Source of the DNA: Agarophyton chilense
Lineage: Eukaryota; Rhodophyta; Florideophyceae; Gracilariales; Gracilariaceae
DNA length: 64,000 bases
Direction: 5' to 3'
Assembly: GCA_030374765.1 (NCBI GenBank)
Contig: JARGXX010000016.1
Span: 1,364,001-1,428,000 of the forward strand
Under the pieces are notes generated by a model. It ran no database searches. It saw only the letters and a program-made list of their open reading frames with translations, and was not told where the DNA came from. Shown one piece after another: positions 35,367 through 45,390 of this stretch (the first letter of the stretch is position 1; every line of letters begins with the position of its first letter). Both the position numbers and the translations under genes were made by a program.

Positions 35367-35975
35367 TGGCGTATAGTGGCAGAAGATTTGAACTTTGAGG
35401 TTGTCGATATACTACACTGACCCTGTAGGTGATGAATGCGAGGGATCATCGGCCACGCAGCTCCGGGCGAGCTACCATCTAGGTGTTGTCAGCCACGTGT
35501 AGTGGTGACATGTACCTTCTGGTTCAGCAATTGTTAGTAATTGTAATTGTAATTATGTTTATTTTAGTACAGTAGTGGAGTGGCCACCTGGCACCGTAGC
35601 CAGTGCTGGCCAGGTCTCTGACACTAGGTCAGAGACCGTGCCTTGCTGGCACCTCAAGGGTGATCAGGAGAGTGCAGTCCACTGCATATAGGGAACTGCA
35701 CCTCCCCCATCCTTATCTGATAAATACAGGCACCACTTGGGTCACGACTATACCTTTTGGTTCATCGTTTCTCAACTACCACACAGGCTTTCCCGCGCGT
35801 CGACGCCTACCATCGTTCACCTACACGGTATAGGCTAGTTGCCCCGCCGTTTGCCCCTGCGGGTTTTCACGGTGCCCTGTTACCATCGAGGTTTATTACG
35901 TCTACCTTCTAAGGTTGAGCGTCACCACGTTCCCGAGACAAGACAGTAGCATACCCCAGAGGTGATTGTACGACA
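35367..35975 (+). repeat. 3' LTR of element C
   Basis: Direct repeat of 24796-25404 with about 2-3% mismatches by eye, same length, followed by tgaaa (35976-35980). Confidence 0.9.
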
Positions 35976-36061
35976 TGAAATACCGAAATAAGCGCGAGCG
36001 TCGCTTTCATACGGTAGTTCGCAGAGCAGCTGGTTCTGATGAAAAACAAATTGAGCCGTAA
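35976..36061 (+). pseudogene. Harbinger-type transposase, C-terminal end
   Basis: Downstream of element C the plus strand reads YRNKRERRFHTVVRRAAG and on to a stop at 36059-36061. This basic tail fits the C-terminus of the DDE_Tnp_4 transposase cut at 24795. Read across one copy of the target duplication it is in phase with the upstream segment ending KKRKLAQSK. The downstream terminal repeat of this transposon was not identified. Confidence 0.7.
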
Positions 36062-36146
36062 ATGAAGGAAAATGTACTGCTGTCCATTTGCACATTATCT
36101 TCGTTGTTTCTTGATCTCTTCATTTAGATTGGACGTTGTCTACGTA

Positions 36147-37335
36147 CAGTGCGTTTCAAAAACATATCCCTTTACAAAAACTGCGCCAAAAGGGCATTTC
36201 ACGTACTGTAGAGCACATTTCATAGCAAATAAAAACCACTAAGTAACACTGTTGCAAAAGTGTATCCTTTATACAATCAATAGATCAACTATGGCTCGTA
36301 GCGCGCATCTAACACGTTCTGAACAGCTGCCAATCATGGAATTAGTAGATCAGGGTATACTTCCAGCAGAAATCGCTCGAAAACTCAAACGCAGCCCAAA
36401 AACAATCAGCAACTTCATTCAAAACCCCACCAAATACGGAACAAAGCGTTCAATCGGCCGTTTAACGTCATCATCCCCGGCCGATAAGCGTAGAATTAAG
36501 CAAAAGCTCTGCCGTAACACTTCATCTTGCAAAAAAGTTGTCAAAAATCTTAATTTGCTTCTATCAAGATCGTCTGTATGGCATGAAGCTAACCGTCAAA
36601 ATTTGTTCCAGTGCACAAAAATGAGGAAATGTTTTTCTTCTAAAACATGATAACAGGAATAATAGTGTCGAATGGTGTTTTCAAAAGGCTCATTGGAACA
36701 CGGAATGGAATAATATCATCTTTTCCGACGAAAAAAGTTTAACCTTGATGATCCAGATTGCTATAAATTTTATTGGAATGATCTACGAAAAGAAAAAAAA
36801 GAATTTGTTATTAAGCATTCAGGAGGCGCATCAGTAATGATTTGGGCTAAAATTCATGCGAAATGAGCAACTGATATGGCTTTTGTTGAAACAACGATGA
36901 AGTTTGAAAAGTATGCTGATGTTTTAGAAAACTATTTTCTACCTTTTGTATACTGTATGCACGGGGAAGAATTCATTTTTCATGAAGATAATACACCTAT
37001 CTATATGTTTAATTCTATGAAACAGTGGTTTAATAGTCTAAATACGGCGGTTATGGAATGGCCTGTGCGCTCTCCTGACTTTAATCTAATCGAAAACATT
37101 TCGGGAATGTTGGTTTGAATAGTTAGGGGCAAGGAAGGCAATTTGATGCAGTTTTTGATTAAAAAAATTGTATCAAATATTGTTGGGAAAAGATTGGCTG
37201 TAATGCTATCAATCCTTTTATAGAATCAATTCCAAAGCGTTGTATAAGTGTTATACATGCTAAAGGAGCAAAAATAAACCACTGACCTCGGTTTAGAATA
37301 AAAAGGATGCAATAAAGGTTATGTTTTTGAAACAG
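36147..37335 (+). mobile_element. Tc1/mariner DNA transposon, 1.19 kb
   Basis: The ends are inverted: cgtttcaaaaacata near 36152-36166 and tatgtttttgaaac near 37320-37333, with TA on both outer sides (36145-36146 and 37336-37337). The two tips are not identical; the right one lacks a few bases. Inside is one decayed transposase gene. Size, TA target and the catalytic pattern fit the Tc1 branch. A second, older Tc1 copy of a different sequence lies at 42.9-43.6 kb. Confidence 0.88.
36291..37260 (+). pseudogene. Tc1-type transposase pseudogene (DD34E)
   Basis: From ATG at 36291 the first 120 codons give the paired helix-turn-helix DNA-binding region: LTRSEQLPIMELVDQG, AEIARKLKRSPKTISNFI and YGTKRSIGRLTSSSPADKRRI. 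The catalytic part then reads IIFSDEK (first Asp, near 36725), HEDN (second Asp, near 36985) and SPDFNLIEN (Glu, near 37090). There are 34 residues between the second Asp and the Glu. The usual family motif SPDLNPIENxW is partly altered to SPDFNLIENIS. The frame changes between about 36600 and 36876 and stops follow 37118, so it is inactive although all three acidic residues remain. Confidence 0.85.
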
Positions 37336-37337
37336 TA

Positions 37338-38197
37338 TTTTTACTTCAAAATTTTTTCACACTGGTTTTGTTAGTTTTACTGTAGCCAAAACGTCGAGTT
37401 TTGGAAATTTGCGCGAGGGATAAGATTTTGAAACAGACTTGATATGATTAATAAATGCTTTTGTGTGATGGTTTTAACTAATTACTCTATTTTCGCTCAA
37501 ATGAATGAAATTTACTTTGAAATCGTGGTTTTGCACATTCATGCATTAATTGCGTGCGAGATCTAATCGCTTGTCATGCGAAAAAATAGTGCGCTTGCGT
37601 AAGCCCTCTAATGCTGAGTGTAAACTGCGCCTTCAACTTACTTGAAACCCTCGGATATCAACAACGCTCGTGAAAACCCCGGTTTTGAATGACGCCGAAC
37701 AGTTTGTCGAAAGAAGTTTTACAGAGATCATAAAGAATGCTACAATCGAAAAGGACTGGAGCAATCAGAGACAAAGATGCAACAGGCGGTGTTGTATTCT
37801 CTCTAGAAGCTCACAGGGATACAGTTTTGTGAGGATCAAGTTATGGATAGTCAGACTTCACGTTTGAGGCAACTGTCGACTGAGTTCTTAACAACGACAC
37901 TTCATGGGACAAGTGACGTTTTGTGGCGCTGGGAAGCCGCGGGTGGCTTTCAGAATGTAGGACTTCGGAGTGGCGTTGAGGTGGAATGTGCGTGTTGCAA
38001 TCGCGGAAGGCGGTAACGTCAACGACGCTTCTTCGTGATTTTACTAAAGAACCGAAGAGATAGTGCCACATGTTGAGGCTTCATACGCTTCACAGAGTCT
38101 CAAACACAGTGAAGCGACTCAAGCTTTGAGGTACAATAGTTTCGGTAAGTGTATGTTTCCAATGCCCAAAGTAATACTCAGGAGTGCAACGGTTTAT
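37338..38197. other. Intergenic, 3' side of the beta-propeller gene
   Basis: No coding frame of note. It contains the downstream flank of the minus-strand gene at 38198-40204. No terminator or polyadenylation signal could be assigned with confidence. Confidence 0.35.
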
Positions 38198-40204
38198 CTA
38201 AGCAATCGAGACTTGACCCTCGACCTCGCTGAGCTGATTCAGATTGTTGACCTGAAGAAGCGACTCCGACATGGACCAAAGGTGCTCCCTGCCGATGATC
38301 GCATTACGTTTGATGCTGCGCTGCCACCAACTCCACCAGTTCAGCCCGGTTGTGTTGTGCGTCACTCGGCCGCGCTCTGTAATGGTCGAATCGGATATGT
38401 TGAGCACGATTGCGCCGGTGAATCGCTGCGAGTACAAATACACATTCACCGGCAACACGGCAACGCGCTCGCGGGGCCAGTACAGGAACGCGCGGTGATC
38501 CCACTGTGCTTCCGTGCTGCTGCCGCTTATAGTCCACGTGGCGAGCTCAAGAGGATTCGTCTTGTCGCTCACATCGAAGAGCGACACCTTCGCGCCTAGC
38601 GTGCGACCAGAAAGACTGGCCTCCTGTCCGACTCCAAGGAGACGCCCCGGCCCGACTGGGTGTAAGTATGAGCTGAAGCCTGGGATCTTAAGCTCACCCG
38701 TCACGCGCATCGCGCGCGGGTTCGACAGGTCGATGATGTACAGCGGATCAACTTGGCGGAACGTCACGACATACGCGGTTTCCCCGATGTAGCGCACCGA
38801 GAATATACGTTCGCCAACACCAAGGTTTCCCACTTCTCCAATCTTCACTAGCTGGCGTGTATTTCGGTTGGGCAGGAACGCCGTCACCTTGCTGCGGCTC
38901 AGATCGCGAGAACTCCACCATCTCGCGCCATCCGTCGTCGCGATGAAGAACGTGTCGTGCCACTCATGCATTGCAAACTGGTTGATGGTGCTGCCGCTCA
39001 CGGCACCGCTCGCCACGTACGACGCGCCTGCGTCTGACAGCGCAAAGTGGTGGATTGCAGTTTGGTAATCGGAACCCCAGCGCACCGAGTTCGTTGCCAC
39101 ATCGTTGAAGCGGATCTCGTTAGTCGTGACGAACAAGGACTTCTCCGTAGCGTACACTGTGTCGGCGTCGGACACAACGGCTGCCGAACTAGAAGGCTCT
39201 AAGAAGCCCGCAATGGGCAGCGTGACGACCGTGAGGAGGTTGAAGCCAGCAAAGACGTTCGGCGAGTAGTAGATATCACTACACGTCGCATACACGCCGA
39301 ATTGCTCGCGGCCATTGCGCTGCAGCCGGTACGTCGGCAGCCAGTTCCCAGGTCGAGAATACTGGATGATCTCACGGTTCCACTTCTGTGTCTGCGAGGC
39401 TGGCACGTTTCTCGTTGGGTAGTACAGCCAGACGGACGACAGCGGGCGGAAGCGCAACACCAGGCGGACGACACCATCGACCTCGCGCGATCTGATATAG
39501 TTGCCCTCGAGGTAAAGCGTGGACACCAGGCGTGGCGTACCACCGTTGACGTGAATCTGATATACAACGGTTGCCTGCTCTCCTTGCGACGGATCCGTCT
39601 TGTAGCGAACGTGCACCGGGCGTCTGTAATTTCCTACTTCCCCTAGTGCAAGTAAGAAATCGCCCTGAATCAACATATCCTGTGGGCGCGACGGCAGCTC
39701 CAATCTGCCGACACGTCGGCCGGTCTTTCCGCCCTCCAGCACCTCCACAACAGAGAACGTGTTGCCGCTCACCGTGAACACTCGGCGGCCATCTGTCTTG
39801 ATGATATCCGGTTCATCGACACCAGTGACCTGGACGTTAGTTGTCGAATAGTCGACACCCGGGATCAGACCATTATCTTCCTCGGAGTCATCAGCGTTGG
39901 TGTTGCGATCAGCATCGGTAAGATTACCGCCGGCAACGCGTTGCGGATCAGCGAACGGCTTGTGGAGGGGAAGCCCGGCGGGACCGCCTGGCGTTCCAGG
40001 GTCCACATCTCCTTCTGGGTTTCGACTGCGGGTGTATGCGTTGTAGGAATTAAGTCCATATGGACCGACCAAGTTCACGGCACGGTTGATGTAGTAGTTG
40101 TTGAGCTCTGGGCAGTTGCCAAACTTGTTAATAAGGTTGCCATTGGCGCCATTTGCTAGGGCAATTAGGAGGAAAGCAACGGAAAATGATGTAAACAACG
40201 TCAT
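38198..40204 (-). CDS. Secreted beta-propeller domain protein, 668 residues
   Basis: Single uninterrupted frame from ATG at 40204. Residues 1 to about 20 (MTLFTSFSVAFLLIALANGA) form a signal peptide. A linker rich in Gly, Pro, Asn and Asp follows (about 60-115). From about residue 119 it matches the beta-propeller family known as PF09826/COG4880, with STTNVQVTGVDEPDIIKTDG (119-138), VFTVSGNTF, repeated strand-turn blades, WDHRAFLYWP (568-577) and the C-terminal closing block RNAIIGREHLWSMSESLLQVNNLNQL. The domain looks complete. The role is unknown; most relatives are secreted prokaryotic proteins distantly like WD40. There are no introns, and the gene looks more GC-rich than its AT-rich neighbours, which could indicate transfer from a prokaryote or simply selection in an expressed gene. 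It is the only clearly intact host gene in the window. Confidence 0.9.
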   Translation of the reverse strand: MTLFTSFSVAFLLIALANGANGNLINKFGNCPELNNYYINRAVNLVGPYGLNSYNAYTRSRNPEGDVDPGTPGGPAGLPLHKPFADPQRVAGGNLTDADRNTNADDSEEDNGLIPGVDYSTTNVQVTGVDEPDIIKTDGRRVFTVSGNTFSVVEVLEGGKTGRRVGRLELPSRPQDMLIQGDFLLALGEVGNYRRPVHVRYKTDPSQGEQATVVYQIHVNGGTPRLVSTLYLEGNYIRSREVDGVVRLVLRFRPLSSVWLYYPTRNVPASQTQKWNREIIQYSRPGNWLPTYRLQRNGREQFGVYATCSDIYYSPNVFAGFNLLTVVTLPIAGFLEPSSSAAVVSDADTVYATEKSLFVTTNEIRFNDVATNSVRWGSDYQTAIHHFALSDAGASYVASGAVSGSTINQFAMHEWHDTFFIATTDGARWWSSRDLSRSKVTAFLPNRNTRQLVKIGEVGNLGVGERIFSVRYIGETAYVVTFRQVDPLYIIDLSNPRAMRVTGELKIPGFSSYLHPVGPGRLLGVGQEASLSGRTLGAKVSLFDVSDKTNPLELATWTISGSSTEAQWDHRAFLYWPRERVAVLPVNVYLYSQRFTGAIVLNISDSTITERGRVTHNTTGLNWWSWWQRSIKRNAIIGREHLWSMSESLLQVNNLNQLSEVEGQVSIA

Positions 40205-40308
40205 TGTTCCCTTTCTTTCGGGGTTGATTGCTCTTTGCAGAATGAATTTGTTGGTCTGTACTGAGGCGCTAGTAGATGAGATTGCTCGGGGCTGGCTTGG
40301 CAGTCGAT

Positions 40309-40316
40309 CTTTTAAG
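40309..40316 (-). promoter_or_regulatory. Possible TATA-like element upstream of the propeller gene
   Basis: Minus-strand cttaaaag about 105-110 bases before the ATG at 40204. This is the only TATA-like sequence noticed in the first 200 bases. Weak support. Confidence 0.2.
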
Positions 40317-40319
40317 CAC

Positions 40320-42900
40320 TTGGCGGAAAGTATGGTGCTTATCCCACGATACTTTGCGCATCATGGATTTTTAATGCTGCGATAAGATGTTCTGCTCGAC
40401 GGGACGGTCGTTTGACTAAAAGCAGTGCTATGTGTGAATTTTCGATGGACATGCATCATGGTGATGACCAGTGATGCCACCAACAAAAAAACTGAGTGCG
40501 ATGGGCACGTGGAACCGACCAGGGTTGCTTCGGATTGGATCGTTCCACATTTTGCTCTGTTGGTCACCAAAAACTGAAAGTGGAAGACTAACATACCCTA
40601 GCTAAAAATTGCACCCTCTTCGAGAGCGATTTGATGTCAAAGCATGTGAAGCATATCTTGTCAGCATTTAGCAGACATTCGCTTCGGAATCTACGAATGA
40701 GGCCAGCAGCGCAATGCTTCGCAACGAGTTGGGAAGTGCCCTTGTGACATTTCATCGCTGTAATGCGCAGCTAAACTATAGTACTGCGCAGTTCCCTAGG
40801 ACCAGTAAGCTCCAATCGACCCCGAAGTTGTACCTGTACATCACGTCTGCTGAAAACCCTGTTGATATTTCAAGAACATCTCCCAGAGCTTCACGAGTTC
40901 GGATCATTTACAGGTCCTTGGTTAGTTATCACACTCCCAACTAGTGAAATAAATTAGTAACTTCGCTACCAGCGTTCTTCATTGTGAATAATACTAATGG
41001 GACCTATTAAAGTGAAGTTGGGTCACACAGACTTCAGCAAAAAGTCATACAGGTGTTTGCTATATCAGGATGTATTCCAAAGCTGAAAGAAGTTCACTGC
41101 ATGACGACTTCAATTAATTATGTATGAATTATATCGAAAACGAGTACAGATAACGAGGCACGAGACAGCAGCAAATCGGTCCCGAGCCTTTGGCGAGGGG
41201 GCCGATTTTGCTGTCGAGTGACTCGTATGGGTCTGGCTATATTGTTCATTCAGGACAGTGCCCAACCAGAGTTAGAAAAACAAGCTACAGCACATTCCTC
41301 GTGCGCTTCCGCGTCACTCGGTTGTGCATGTACATCATACGTGTGGCCACACCTGTAAATTATCGCAATTGACTGCCCCAATGACGACTTACCCTTTTTT
41401 TCTTGGATGGGTGAGCTGTTGATAGCAATCTGCAGGGGTGCCATCAACATGCTCAATCGCGATGGTAGGATACTTTTCGCGGCGCGCTAAATTAAGAGCT
41501 TCGCGCTATGCGTGCACGGCTGGGAATGCATCAAGCAAATGCGTAGCAGTAGAAGGATGACTTGTCAATTCAAAACCGTTTTGTCACTTTTCTCATGGGT
41601 GACAGAGCACAGAAAACGTTTCGAGCATGCCCCAATGACAATAAGGGGAAAGACTGCAGTATATTGAAAGCTCAAACACAGCATGACTACAAATAATGTA
41701 CTCTACAAACAAAACAAAACAAAACAAACGTACTTCAGAATTGGTTCAGATATCTGCCTGGCCACAGAAATGCATTGAGCACTATACCGCCATTCGGTCA
41801 AGCTGGTACAAACTGCTGTCACTACATTGGCACTCTCCCCGCAAAACTGTTGCTTGAAATTCTTAGCAAAAAACAGAACGGTATTGGCAACTGCTCATTC
41901 GATTGAATGTCACCGTTCTCACAGTTCTTCTAGCTAGACTTCTAAGTTTCACACAAATCTTGTCATTTACAAATGGTGTTTGTTCCTTTGCCTAGATTCA
42001 AAACGCTAGGACATTCACACCATCCCGGGTACCACAAATGTGAAACTTGTTTCTTGGCTGATTTCTGCTGTCATTCGAAAACTATTTTCAACAGCAAAGA
42101 TGCACACAAGCTCTCCGTCGCCCTTGATGAACGGAAGCTTTACATTCCACTCCCCACAGTCCTTGTGCGGGAAAAGCGAGCCAATGAGAGTCGAACATTT
42201 TAGCGGGAACAGTTAAAAGTTGGGCTTCGGACATGTTATCGAAGTTTATACGTGTGCAATGGTTGGGACGATCTCAACATAGGCTGTACTCGGCACAAAG
42301 GGTTTGCCAGGAGCTCCAAGAAGAGCTCCTAGGTTATTGACATGGGTTTATACACTGAACAAAATCTTGATATATCAAAAAGCGTTTTGCATAAGGCTAA
42401 CAAACGATTTCAAAGATTAACCTTTAGACCTTTACAGTAAAAAGCATATACTAGCTAGTGTCTATACGACCCACACCACTGTTCGAAAATGTTTTTTTTT
42501 GAAAGGTATTTCTGTTCTATGTACAGCTCCGAAACGTTTTTTTGGAGTGCAACCACTGATTTTGCACCAAAAAGGTTTTATATGTAAATATAGTATTTAG
42601 CCGGCTAATCAGTTTAATATATTATTTATACCGTTTTGTTTCTTTTCTTTTCTTCTTTCAAGGAGAAAAAGTTTCAGGAAGCATAGATTTCTCTAAAAAG
42701 GTTAAACGATGATTTTATTGCTTGGAGGTCAAAACACGAAAATAATCCGGTCAATATAACTAAAACTCAGCACCACAATTTCAGTTTGACCTCCATATGA
42801 GACCGGTTGTCTAATGGAGATTAGTATCAACCAATAGATATAATCTCTTATTTGTATTTTACGGAGATTAGAAGTACTGTAACAATAATAAACAAAATAT
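40320..42900. other. Long stretch without a recognisable gene
   Basis: About 2.6 kb with only short frames. It includes a strong inverted repeat at 41157-41221 and an aaaac pentamer run near 41707-41728. No transposase, RT or RNA gene was recognised. Confidence 0.35.
41157..41221. repeat. Imperfect inverted repeat (hairpin)
   Basis: Left arm gagacagcagcaaatcggtc (41162-41181) pairs with right arm gccgattttgctgtcgag (41201-41218) around a loop of about 15-20 bases, with a few mismatches and bulges. An RNA from either strand would fold into a stem of about 20 bp. It could be a small folded RNA, a terminator-like structure or the remnant of a foldback transposon. Confidence 0.55.
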
Positions 42901-42909
42901 TTTATATCT

Positions 42910-43572
42910 ATGAAGCATTATACCTTCAACAACTATAAAACCAGAATTGGTGCGCTTCTGTTCACATTTAGCTGCCCAAAAATTCTAAAAAACTCTGTAA
43001 TATTTCTTTCTTTTGAACAGACTGCTTCTTATACCTTTAAAAACACAACAATGCCAAAAAAAAAGATTTTATTTGATGTAAAAAAAGCGCAATTCCTAGT
43101 CTACCACTCCCATGGAATGAACAATCAACAGATTGAAAAATTGCTGTAACATCATTGCACAACCGTACAACAGTTTTTTATACGCTCTAAGAAGAGTTCA
43201 AAGAAGAAATGAAATCCTGCAATCAGGAAACAGCACAACGACAGCATTAATTCGAGATTTCATACTCTGTCAGATTTTTGTGTCATAATTACAGAAAAAA
43301 AGAAATTGATTCTGGAAGAATGCAGCATATCATAAGAGTTGTACCAAATATCAAGTTTAATTATTTAAAAAAAAGTACTTCTACGACGCAAAAACGCAAA
43401 AATTATCGTATACAGTGGGCGAAAAATATGCTATCGTTAGGCACTATTCCGTTGGAAAATATTATTCTTTCAAATAAAAAAGATCAAATTTTGATGGTTT
43501 CGACGACTTGAACGCAAAAAGAAAAAAAATTATCTCGCAAGTCCGTGGAGAGAAGTTGTTCATGACTTTGGG
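42910..43572 (+). pseudogene. Older Tc1-type transposase, left half
   Basis: Plus frames read as the DNA-binding part (MPKKKILFDVKKAQFLVYHSHGMNNQQIEKLL from 43051) and then the lead-in to the catalytic core: RKNYRIQWAKNML..., ENIILSNKK, FDGFDDLNAKRK and QVRGEKLFMTLG. The position of the first catalytic Asp (usual FSDEK) reads LSNKK, so it has been lost. Many stops and frame changes occur. The copy ends exactly at the left target duplication of the MULE (43564-43572), and the reading continues beyond the MULE at 59660. Confidence 0.7.
43564..43572 (+). repeat. 9 bp target duplication of the MULE, left
   Basis: gactttggg here and gaatttggc at 59660-59668, matching at 7 of 9 positions. A 9 bp duplication is the usual Mutator-family footprint. 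Confidence 0.6.
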
Positions 43573-43918
43573 GGCTTTTGGAGAATCTACGTACTGTGTG
43601 GTATATGTGAAAACACCCCCAGATCCTTACGAAAAACGGGAGTGATCCTCACTGTATTCACCAACCACTGTAAGATACTCAGTATTCAATACAAGCATGC
43701 CAAGTAGACTAGATCCTACTAGATCCTTACGTCCAGTTCCGCTTATTGGGTCATTCTGCAACCGCATATGCTTATTACGCTTGTAGGAACTCTCATTGAT
43801 TCCGCTAGCGTTACATGCAAGCGTTACGCGCAAGCGTTACGCGCAAGCGTACTAAATGGTGCTCAATGTGCACTGTGACATCACTAGCACAACTGCCAAA
43901 ATGCCCCCGCTTTTCACA
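43573..43918 (+). repeat. MULE left terminal inverted repeat
   Basis: Matches the reverse complement of 59318-59659. Conserved blocks include atctacgtactgtgtggta, gtgaaaacacccccagat, agtagactagatcctacta and ccttacgtccagttccgctt. It contains a 13 bp tandem array (43804-43851) that is largely absent from the right copy. Confidence 0.9.
43804..43851 (+). repeat. 13 bp tandem array within the MULE left terminal repeat
   Basis: About 3.7 copies of gcaagcgttacgc. The first copy is variant (gctagcgttacat) and the next two are identical. The right terminal repeat has about one to two degenerate copies at the matching place. Confidence 0.85.
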
Positions 43919-44281
43919 AGAGTTTGCGTGACGATACATTCAAGAAAGCAGCGATCGCTCAACCTCGCTCAACCAACACCCTGAGCACTTTGACATTCAC
44001 ACCATCCTCCAAGCTCAGCACGGCGGCCACTTGGATATTGACACCTTCCTCCGAGAAACCACATTGTTCGAGGCCGTGGTAATTTCTCATCATTTAATGA
44101 TTCAATCTCGTTGGTGATCCTCCACAATCTAAGCACTCTGACAAATACCCAATCCTCTTTCTGTCATTCCGAATTGCTGCATTATGTCTACATCTATATT
44201 TTAATACTTTCATGCTCACACTTATGCCCCATTATCCTGCCTGCAGCCTTCAGACGACACCAATTCAACGGTCACGCTCCG

Positions 44282-45137
44282 CAAACCTCTTTTTAATACC
44301 CTGAAATATCCGCCGGAAGATCCTATCGATTGCTTCTTCTCGAGCTACTGCGACTCCGATAATGAGGACAGTGGTGATTACATAGACTGCTTTGATATTC
44401 CAGAAAAATATCAACAGGCCAGGGACTTCCGATTCCAACATCCTTGCCGCAAACTCGACACAAAAGTCTTAAAACGCTTTGTAACTTCCTTCCTGCAACA
44501 AATACAGGAAAAAACATCTGTTAAGTTTGATAGAACAACTGATGTGGTCTCTGGAGACCTTAAAGGAGTTTGGTTACATCTTCATAACGTTGTTGTTAAA
44601 GAAGCAAATAAAGATGGATCCTTGAAGCATTCTCTGATATCGTTCTGTGAGAAAAAGTTTTGGTTCTGTGAGACTCTTTTGACTGCAAGAATCCATGAGA
44701 TGGAGCCAAAACCAGAGTAGTTCTTGTTTCAGCCGATACTGGGTGCAATATTGGGTACGTCCGCGATTTCCTGGATATGTAACCCGAAAAGAAGAAAAGT
44801 GAACCAAATAAAGATGTCCTCGAATTGTTCAAGAAAAAACTAGTCGAGAAGGTATATCTTTCACCAGAACTAGTCCTTATTGTGCTGATTCCCATGAAAA
44901 TAAACAACTCCCATTGGGGCCTCGTTGTTGCCGAAAAAAGTAAGGATCTGATTTATAATATGTACTGGGGTGACAGACTCCGCTTGTCTTGTTCTACGGC
45001 AAAAAGTAACTGGTTTCAGCGCTTTTGAATTATGCACTTATTGGGAAGAGACATTGGAGCTTTCCGACTCAGAACTACATGCTAGATGTTCTAAATTACG
45101 ACAGAAAACGTGATTCGTGTAGTTGTGGCACATACGT
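44282..45137 (+). pseudogene. C48 (Ulp1-like) peptidase of the MULE, N-terminal part
   Basis: Plus-strand reading from about 44282 gives an acidic start (DPIDCFFSSYCDSDNEDSGD) and then PEKYQQARDFRF. The peptidase fold begins with VLIVLIPMKINNSHWGLVV (catalytic His in NNSHW, near 44910) and LIYNMYWGD, where a Tyr-Asp pair is usual. Next come TQNYMLDVLNYDRKRDSCSCGTY, which holds the catalytic Cys in the D-S-x-x-C-G motif near 45125. C48 enzymes cleave SUMO-like modifiers or process their precursors (established for Ulp1/SENP). The role in a transposon is unknown. At least one stop and one frame change lie upstream of the His motif. Gypsy element D cuts the gene two codons after the Cys-Gly. Confidence 0.7.
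45133..45137 (+). repeat. 5 bp target duplication of element D, left
   Basis: tacgt here and again at 50095-50099, directly flanking the two LTRs. Confidence 0.85.
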
Positions 45138-45349
45138 TGTAATATAGTATTACGTGGCACCCGCTCGCCTTGATTCATAGCACCCGTTGTTACAAATGCA
45201 TATGTTTGAATTCGAAACCATTCAAACATGGAGGTAACAAACCTTGTTATATAAGCTACGATAGAGTTAGCGTAACCGAAGAAAGACAGCGTCACGGCAA
45301 CACGAACGTAAACGAAAACAAAAGCATTGATTGTGTTCCCAATCTTACA
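45138..45349 (+). repeat. 5' LTR of element D
   Basis: 212 bp, TG...CA ends, with a TATA-like gttatataagc near 45249-45259. Followed by tttggtagcaatcgcacg, the likely primer-binding region. Confidence 0.92.
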
Positions 45350-45390
45350 TTTGGTAGCAATCGCACGATTTCAGGGACGCATTGGAAAGA

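Larger units (their letters stand above)
24796..35975 (+). mobile_element. Ty3/gypsy chromodomain element C, 11.2 kb
   Basis: Two 609 bp LTRs (24796-25404 and 35367-35975) bound about 9.96 kb. The 5' LTR opens TGTCGTATAG (the 3' copy has one base change) and the LTRs close TGTACGACA, giving inverted TGTCGTA/TACGACA termini. A polypurine tract lies at 35351-35364 just before the 3' LTR. Plus-strand parts in order are gag, protease, RT, RNase H, integrase and a chromodomain, and the region between chromodomain and polypurine tract holds a long minus-strand frame. The LTRs differ by only about 2-3% by eye, so it is fairly young. The plus-strand coding region is broken in roughly eight places. 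It lies inside a Harbinger-type transposase. At 11.2 kb it is about twice the usual gypsy length because of the extra 3.4 kb at the 3' side. Confidence 0.92.

Noticed and set aside
24831-35401. LTR start of element C at TGTCGATATA (24831 and 35402)
   Set aside because: Similarity between the copies extends about 35 bp further upstream to TG(T/G)CGTATAG, where a polypurine tract precedes the right copy, the ends become inverted repeats and the target duplication fits. The earlier start was therefore chosen.
38063-38599. 178-codon plus-strand open frame overlapping the propeller gene
   Set aside because: It is opposite the well-supported minus-strand beta-propeller coding sequence and has no domain of its own.
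41700-41730. aaaac repeat run
   Set aside because: Simple-sequence microsatellite with no associated feature.
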